From assembly GCA_947589395.1 (NCBI GenBank), contig CANQAA010000003.1:1-44986 (forward strand): 44,986 bases of DNA, read 5' to 3'. This stretch comes from an uncultured Clostridia bacterium. GTDB lineage: Bacteria; Bacillota; Clostridia; Christensenellales; CAG-917. This document shows, one piece after another, positions 41,035 through 44,986 of this stretch. The notes below the pieces were generated by a model that was not told the origin of the DNA, ran no database searches, and saw nothing but the letters and a program-made list of their open reading frames with translations. Position 1 is the stretch's first letter; every line of letters begins with the position of its first letter. The position numbers were made by a program, and so were the translations under genes.

Positions 41035-41384
41035 CCCCACAAAACCACTTCGTAATTTTGCGGGGACCCCGATTTTATTGCCCCACAAAAACATTGCATA
41101 TTTTTGCGGGGACCCCGAATTTTTGCCCCATAAAAACAGACAAGCTGTTTTTGCGGGGACCCCGATTTTTGCCCCACAAAACCACTTCGTAATTTTGCGG
41201 GGACCCCGATTTATTACCCCATAAAAACAGACAAGCTGTTTTGATGGGGACCCCGATTTTTGCCCCAACAAATCGACAAAGCAATTTGTTGGGGACCCCG
41301 ATTTATTACCCCACAAAAACATTGCATATTTTTGCGGGGACCCCGATTTTTTCCCAAAAAAATTATCGCATAATTTTTTTGGGG
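41035..41384 (-). repeat. Tandem array of eight 31-34 nt hairpins, 44-46 nt period, upstream of the giant gene
   Basis: Units at 41035-41065, 41081-41111, 41126-41158, 41172-41202, 41217-41249, 41263-41294, 41309-41339, 41353-41383; linkers ACCCCGAT... ; possible ninth degenerate unit 41411-41439. Confidence 0.93.
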
Positions 41385-41577
41385 AAAATCTCAATCTTTT
41401 TGTTTTTGTTCCCACAAAACATTTTATGCTTTTGCAAGGAAAGTTTTTTTGTTCTTCCCTTTTCGGGAAATTTGATCTATTTTTCAAACTCTTCAAACTT
41501 TAGTAAATCATCTTGGGTCTTATGCGCGCTTGCGTGAGAATTCATGCCTTGCACCGCGCAACAATTTGTCTCCCTCT

Positions 41578-41735
41578 CTCACGCGCTTTGTGACTCGTCT
41601 CTCTCGTTGTTCGCACGCGCTGTGACTCGTTCTCGTATTCGCACGCGCATGCTTTTATAACTCGTTTTTCACGCGCCTTTGTAGCTCGTCCTTCTCGTTT
41701 CTTTCAAGCGTTTTGCAACTCGTTCCCGCACGCGC
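41578..41735. repeat. Degenerate tandem repeat (about 28-35 nt period) with CACGCGC ... ACTCGT(T) cores
   Basis: CACGCGC at 41580, 41614, 41642, 41670, 41729; ACTCGT at 41593, 41625, 41660, 41718. Confidence 0.65.
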
Positions 41736-41895
41736 TTGCGTGAGCATAGGCGCGCACATAATTATGCAATAATATATTACAACAACATATCGACCTATGT
41801 CAATACCCAATTTTTTCCGCGCGGTAATTATTAAATTTTTCCTGCGCGAAAATCGCCGCCTGCAGACGGCTGAAATCTTTCTTTGAAAAGAAAAT

Positions 41896-43155
41896 TCACC
41901 AATTCAAAGTTTTTTCGGGGTTGAGGAGGAAGTCCGAGAGGGAGGCGATCAAAATGCCCTGTTCGTTGTAGCCCGTCATCACCTCGTCGCCGACGATGAT
42001 GATCTTTTTGAACGCGTCGCCGATGGAGAGCAAAGAGGCTTGTTCCTGCTTGCGCTTTAGCTCGTCCGGCATGCGATAGGCGCATTGAATGTAATATCTG
42101 CGATCTCCCAAATTTGCGACGAAGTCCACTTCAAGCTGTTTGCGGGACGACTCGCCGTCGAGATTTACGCTTGCCTCGACCACGCCCACGTCGACGGAAT
42201 ATCCGCGCAACTTCAATTCGTTGAAGACCACGTTTTCCATGATGTGATTGTACTCCTGTTGACGGAAAGAGAGCCGCGCGTTTCTCAGCCCCATATCCAC
42301 AAAATAATATTTCGACGGGGTGTTGATATACTTTTTGCCCTTGATGTCGTAGCGCACGGCGCGCTCGATGAGGAAGGAGTCCTGCAAACAGTCGAGATAT
42401 GAGGATATTGTGTTTGCGGAGATCTTCACATTCTTTTGCGAGTTGAATGTGTTTGAGAGCTTCAGCGGGTTCGTGAGAGACCCTATCGACGAGGCGAGAA
42501 CGTCCGTCAGCTCGCCTATCTCGGCGTTGCCGCGCAAGTTGTTGCGATTGATTATGTCCGCAAGATAGGTCGTCGAAAACAGGTCTTTCAAATATTTCAT
42601 CTTGTCCTGCTCGGACTTCATCGTGAGGCAAAGCGGCATTCCGCCGTACGTCGCAAAGTTGCGCCACGCCCTGCCAAACGGCGTGTTGGGGTCGAGAGTG
42701 GAGCTGTATTCCGCAAAACAAATCGGATAAACGCGTATCTCGTCCCCCCGCCCGCGAAACTCCGTGATTATGTCGCTCGAGAGGAACTTCGAGTTGCTGC
42801 CCGTCACATAGACGTCCGCGTTCGGAATGTGCAAAAACCCATTGACCACGCTCTCGAAATCGGGCACGAGCTGTATCTCGTCCAAAAGGATATAATACAT
42901 CTCGCCGTCCTTGATCTGCCCCTTGACAAACGCGTAAAGCTCGTTGGGGTCTTGCAACTTTTTGTTGCCGTAATCCTCGAGCGAGACCTTGACGACGTGA
43001 TCCTCGCGCACGCCCTCTTTCAAAAGATGCCGATAAAACAACCCGAACAAAAGATACGACTTGCCGCATCTGCGCACGCCCGTGACGATCTTGACCATGC
43101 CGTTAAGCTTGTGGTCTATGAGTTTGTTGAGATACAAGTCCCTTGCAATTTCCAT
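41896..43155 (-). CDS. AAA-family ATPase with DUF4143 domain
   Basis: MEIARDLYLNKLIDHKLNGMVKIVTGVRRCGKSYLLFGLF (Walker A), YYILLDEIQLVPDFESVVNG, VYVTGSNSKFLSSDI, C-terminal KLRGYSVDVGV...EVDFVANLGDRRYYIQCAY. Confidence 0.92.
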   Translation of the reverse strand: MEIARDLYLNKLIDHKLNGMVKIVTGVRRCGKSYLLFGLFYRHLLKEGVREDHVVKVSLEDYGNKKLQDPNELYAFVKGQIKDGEMYYILLDEIQLVPDFESVVNGFLHIPNADVYVTGSNSKFLSSDIITEFRGRGDEIRVYPICFAEYSSTLDPNTPFGRAWRNFATYGGMPLCLTMKSEQDKMKYLKDLFSTTYLADIINRNNLRGNAEIGELTDVLASSIGSLTNPLKLSNTFNSQKNVKISANTISSYLDCLQDSFLIERAVRYDIKGKKYINTPSKYYFVDMGLRNARLSFRQQEYNHIMENVVFNELKLRGYSVDVGVVEASVNLDGESSRKQLEVDFVANLGDRRYYIQCAYRMPDELKRKQEQASLLSIGDAFKKIIIVGDEVMTGYNEQGILIASLSDFLLNPEKTLNW

Positions 43156-43206
43156 ATATCCCTCGCATTTAACATTGTAGCAACCAAAATAGCCCCTGTC
43201 AACCCT

Positions 43207-43248
43207 CTATTGAGAATTTTTCGCAAAATGTGCAAAAATTCTCAATAG
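43207..43248. promoter_or_regulatory. Perfect 15-bp inverted repeat upstream of the AAA/DUF4143 gene
   Basis: CTATTGAGAATTTTT - 12 nt - AAAAATTCTCAATAG. Confidence 0.85.
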
Positions 43249-43292
43249 AAAAACGTTTCACCTTTGGTGAAATTGGAATGAAATTTCGCATT

Positions 43293-43322
43293 AAAAAAGC
43301 TCCCCGAGCGGGAAGCTTTTTT
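43293..43322. terminator. Terminator of the DUF2804 gene (bidirectional)
   Basis: AAAAAAGCTCCCCGAGCGGGAAGCTTTTTT. Confidence 0.8.
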
Positions 43323-43357
43323 CCTTTCCAAAATGCGGAAAAATCAATTCTGAATTT

Positions 43358-44485
43358 TTACCACTTGTTTTCAACATACTCGCAAAATGCGTACATGTCT
43401 TTGATTTCAAGCTTCGTGCCGTCCTCAAGCTCCACTTTTCCGCTCCAAAGTCCGTGCACTTGATGAGCGTGCATGCGGAAGAGATTGATGACGTTCGTGT
43501 CCGTGTGATGAACATAGAAGGGCTTCATGACCATGTCGAATTTGCCGTCATCCGAGATGAAGTGCCAATCTTTGTCCCACTTGTCGTCCTTTGGGAAGAC
43601 CTCCACGTCAACAGAGCCTATCTTGCTCGCCTTGCCGTCGTAAAAGAGACAGGTCTCGGTCGCGTTGGACTCGTCGCCGATCGCCCAAGTGATCTCAAAA
43701 CCGAAGATGTGATCCTTGCCCTCCGCGTCCTTGATGTGCTGAGCGCCGTTGCCCCAATACCACACGTTTTTGTACGGCCACACGCCTCTGCCCCAGTCCA
43801 GCACGGCGAATGTGTCCTGCTTGTCAAACGCGACCGTCTCCTCGCCGACTTTGAAATAACCCGAAGCAGGCATGCAATTTTGCTTCATCGTCATGAAGAA
43901 ACGGGTGGGCTTGTAGTCGCCCTTCTTGTTTTTGAAGGGGGTGACGATTGTGATGTTTTCATGATCGTCAAACAAGTCCATCTCGAACTTGGTCTCCACC
44001 GTCTTGCCCTTGTACGGGCCCGTGAAGAAGATCGTGCGCTTTTTGTCCGTCGTTTCCGCGCGGAAATGGAATTTGCCCTTTTTGTACTCCGATACGTTCG
44101 GGTGCCCCTGATCGCAATTTTCAGCCATCACGACCTTGTTTTTGCCGCCCAGCCACAACGCCATGCTGCTGATGACAGGCTTGCTCTTGTCCGTGAGGTC
44201 CACGAGCACCGCCGACGCGTAGCCGCCGATGGAAATGTTCGCCATCGAGATCTGCACCATGTATCTTCCGTCTGACACCTGATAGAAGTCCCACTCCTTG
44301 CCGCGCCATTGAGGACGCGCCGCAGTGCGATCGTACTCGAATACGTTGTGCCTTGCCCAGCCGCCCTTGACGAGCAAATTGCCCTTTTCGTCAAGCAACT
44401 TTGTGGGCTGCTTGTACTCGATCTGTTTGCGCTTTTCGGGTAGCTCTTGCCAACCGACGTAAGTTTTTTTGCACGCTTTTGCCAT
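43358..44485 (-). CDS. DUF2804 domain-containing protein
   Basis: MAKACKKTYVGWQELPEKRKQIEYKQPTKLLDEKGNLLVKGGWARHNVFEYDR..., DWGRGVWPYKNVWYWGNGAQ; RBS GGGAGGAA upstream of ATG at 44485. Confidence 0.85.
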   Translation of the reverse strand: MAKACKKTYVGWQELPEKRKQIEYKQPTKLLDEKGNLLVKGGWARHNVFEYDRTAARPQWRGKEWDFYQVSDGRYMVQISMANISIGGYASAVLVDLTDKSKPVISSMALWLGGKNKVVMAENCDQGHPNVSEYKKGKFHFRAETTDKKRTIFFTGPYKGKTVETKFEMDLFDDHENITIVTPFKNKKGDYKPTRFFMTMKQNCMPASGYFKVGEETVAFDKQDTFAVLDWGRGVWPYKNVWYWGNGAQHIKDAEGKDHIFGFEITWAIGDESNATETCLFYDGKASKIGSVDVEVFPKDDKWDKDWHFISDDGKFDMVMKPFYVHHTDTNVINLFRMHAHQVHGLWSGKVELEDGTKLEIKDMYAFCEYVENKW

Positions 44486-44730
44486 AAATTTTCCTCCCAA
44501 TTACAATAGCCGCCGACATTTTCCTGCCGCGCTTTAAGTTGTGATATAATTGTATAATATTTCGTCGGATATTTCAACCTAATTTTTTTATTTGCGAAAA
44601 ATAATTACTTTCCTTTGAAAATTTTCAACGGAAAAATTTGACGGTACGGGGCGGGCAATCGCGCTCAGCGCCTTGAAATGCGCGCCGTGCTTTGCTATAA
44701 TATATCAGGCAATGGAATATAGTAGGCAAT

Positions 44731-44986
44731 GGCGACATATTGCGTTACGGCGACATATTGCGACAAAATCCGACATGATGCGACAATCCATTCGCTCCTG
44801 TCGACATAGTTCGACACAATATGGCAAAATGCGGCAATCTAATCGCTTGCTTCAACATAAAACGACATAAATCGACGAACTAACTGCTCGTTTCGGTAAA
44901 ATTCGACATAAATCGACTTAATGCGACCGACCCGTTCGCGCTTGTCGACATAAATCGACATAATATGACGAAATGCAACAATCTAA
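44731..44986. repeat. Hierarchical short-period repeat: 10-nt units (CGACATAAAT-like) grouped into 51-nt (once 41-nt) super-units
   Basis: Unit starts 44751, 44761, 44771, 44781 | 44802, 44812, 44822, 44832 | 44853, 44863, 44873 | 44894, 44904, 44914, 44924 | 44945, 44955, 44965, 44975, separated by 11-nt TCGCTCCTGT-like spacers; runs off window end. Confidence 0.85.

Noticed and set aside
40478-41224. 248-aa plus-strand ORF across the same array
   Set aside because: Same argument, and its upstream half is antisense to the giant surface-protein gene.
41035-41384. CRISPR array
   Set aside because: The variable parts are hairpin arms and loops, linkers are conserved, several units are identical, and no cas genes are present.
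41014-41496. 160-aa minus-strand ORF across the hairpin array (FVGxKxGVPAK-like repeats)
   Set aside because: Period of 45-46 nt is not a constant multiple of 3, and the identical 31-nt units 1 and 4 are read in different frames (VPAKLRSGFVG versus GPRKITKWFCG). Units 3 and 5 also differ. The ORF is open only because the repeat lacks stops; no protein-level conservation. It does overlap the giant gene start (ATGA), so translational coupling cannot be fully excluded.

Overview
This 45-kb window looks like a low-GC-type Firmicutes/Clostridia chromosome, probably gut-associated (taxonomy is inference). Recognisable content, left to right: an HxlR regulator divergent from an NTF2-like protein; two convergent secreted proteins that share an N-terminal InlB-like repeat and a C-terminal repeat domain; a bile-salt-hydrolase-type Ntn hydrolase convergent with a BaiCD/BaiH-like Fe-S flavoenzyme; an HTH-Fic protein behind an evenly spaced operator array; an ABC transporter (ATPase, FtsX-like permease) with a lipoprotein; QueH; a C45-type Ntn hydrolase; a MITE-like element; two paralogous small membrane proteins divergent from an XRE regulator; an operon rpiB + V-type ATPase (G/H,I,K,E,C,F,A,B,D) + FNT channel, whose K subunit carries a Na+-binding signature; an 11.3-kb gene for a 3769-aa MBG/YDG-repeat surface protein; an AAA/DUF4143 ATPase; and a DUF2804 protein. 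The most unusual signal is a tandem array of eight, possibly nine, hairpins at about 41035-41439 immediately upstream of the giant surface-protein gene. Most units have a 14-bp stem with a 3-nt loop on a 45-46 nt period. Several units pair fully only as RNA from the minus strand, because they use G.U wobbles there that become A.C mismatches on the plus strand. Arms and loops vary with compensation, and identical units are read in different codon frames, so the array appears to be selected as RNA/DNA structure and not as protein. A solitary unit with the same architecture lies inside a 313-bp terminal-inverted-repeat element at 18060-18372. Other notable signals are a nested 10-bp/51-bp repeat running off the right edge and a fully consensus promoter whose spacer is a palindromic operator. 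No tRNA, rRNA or CRISPR was recognised. All calls come from reading the sequence; no database search was run.
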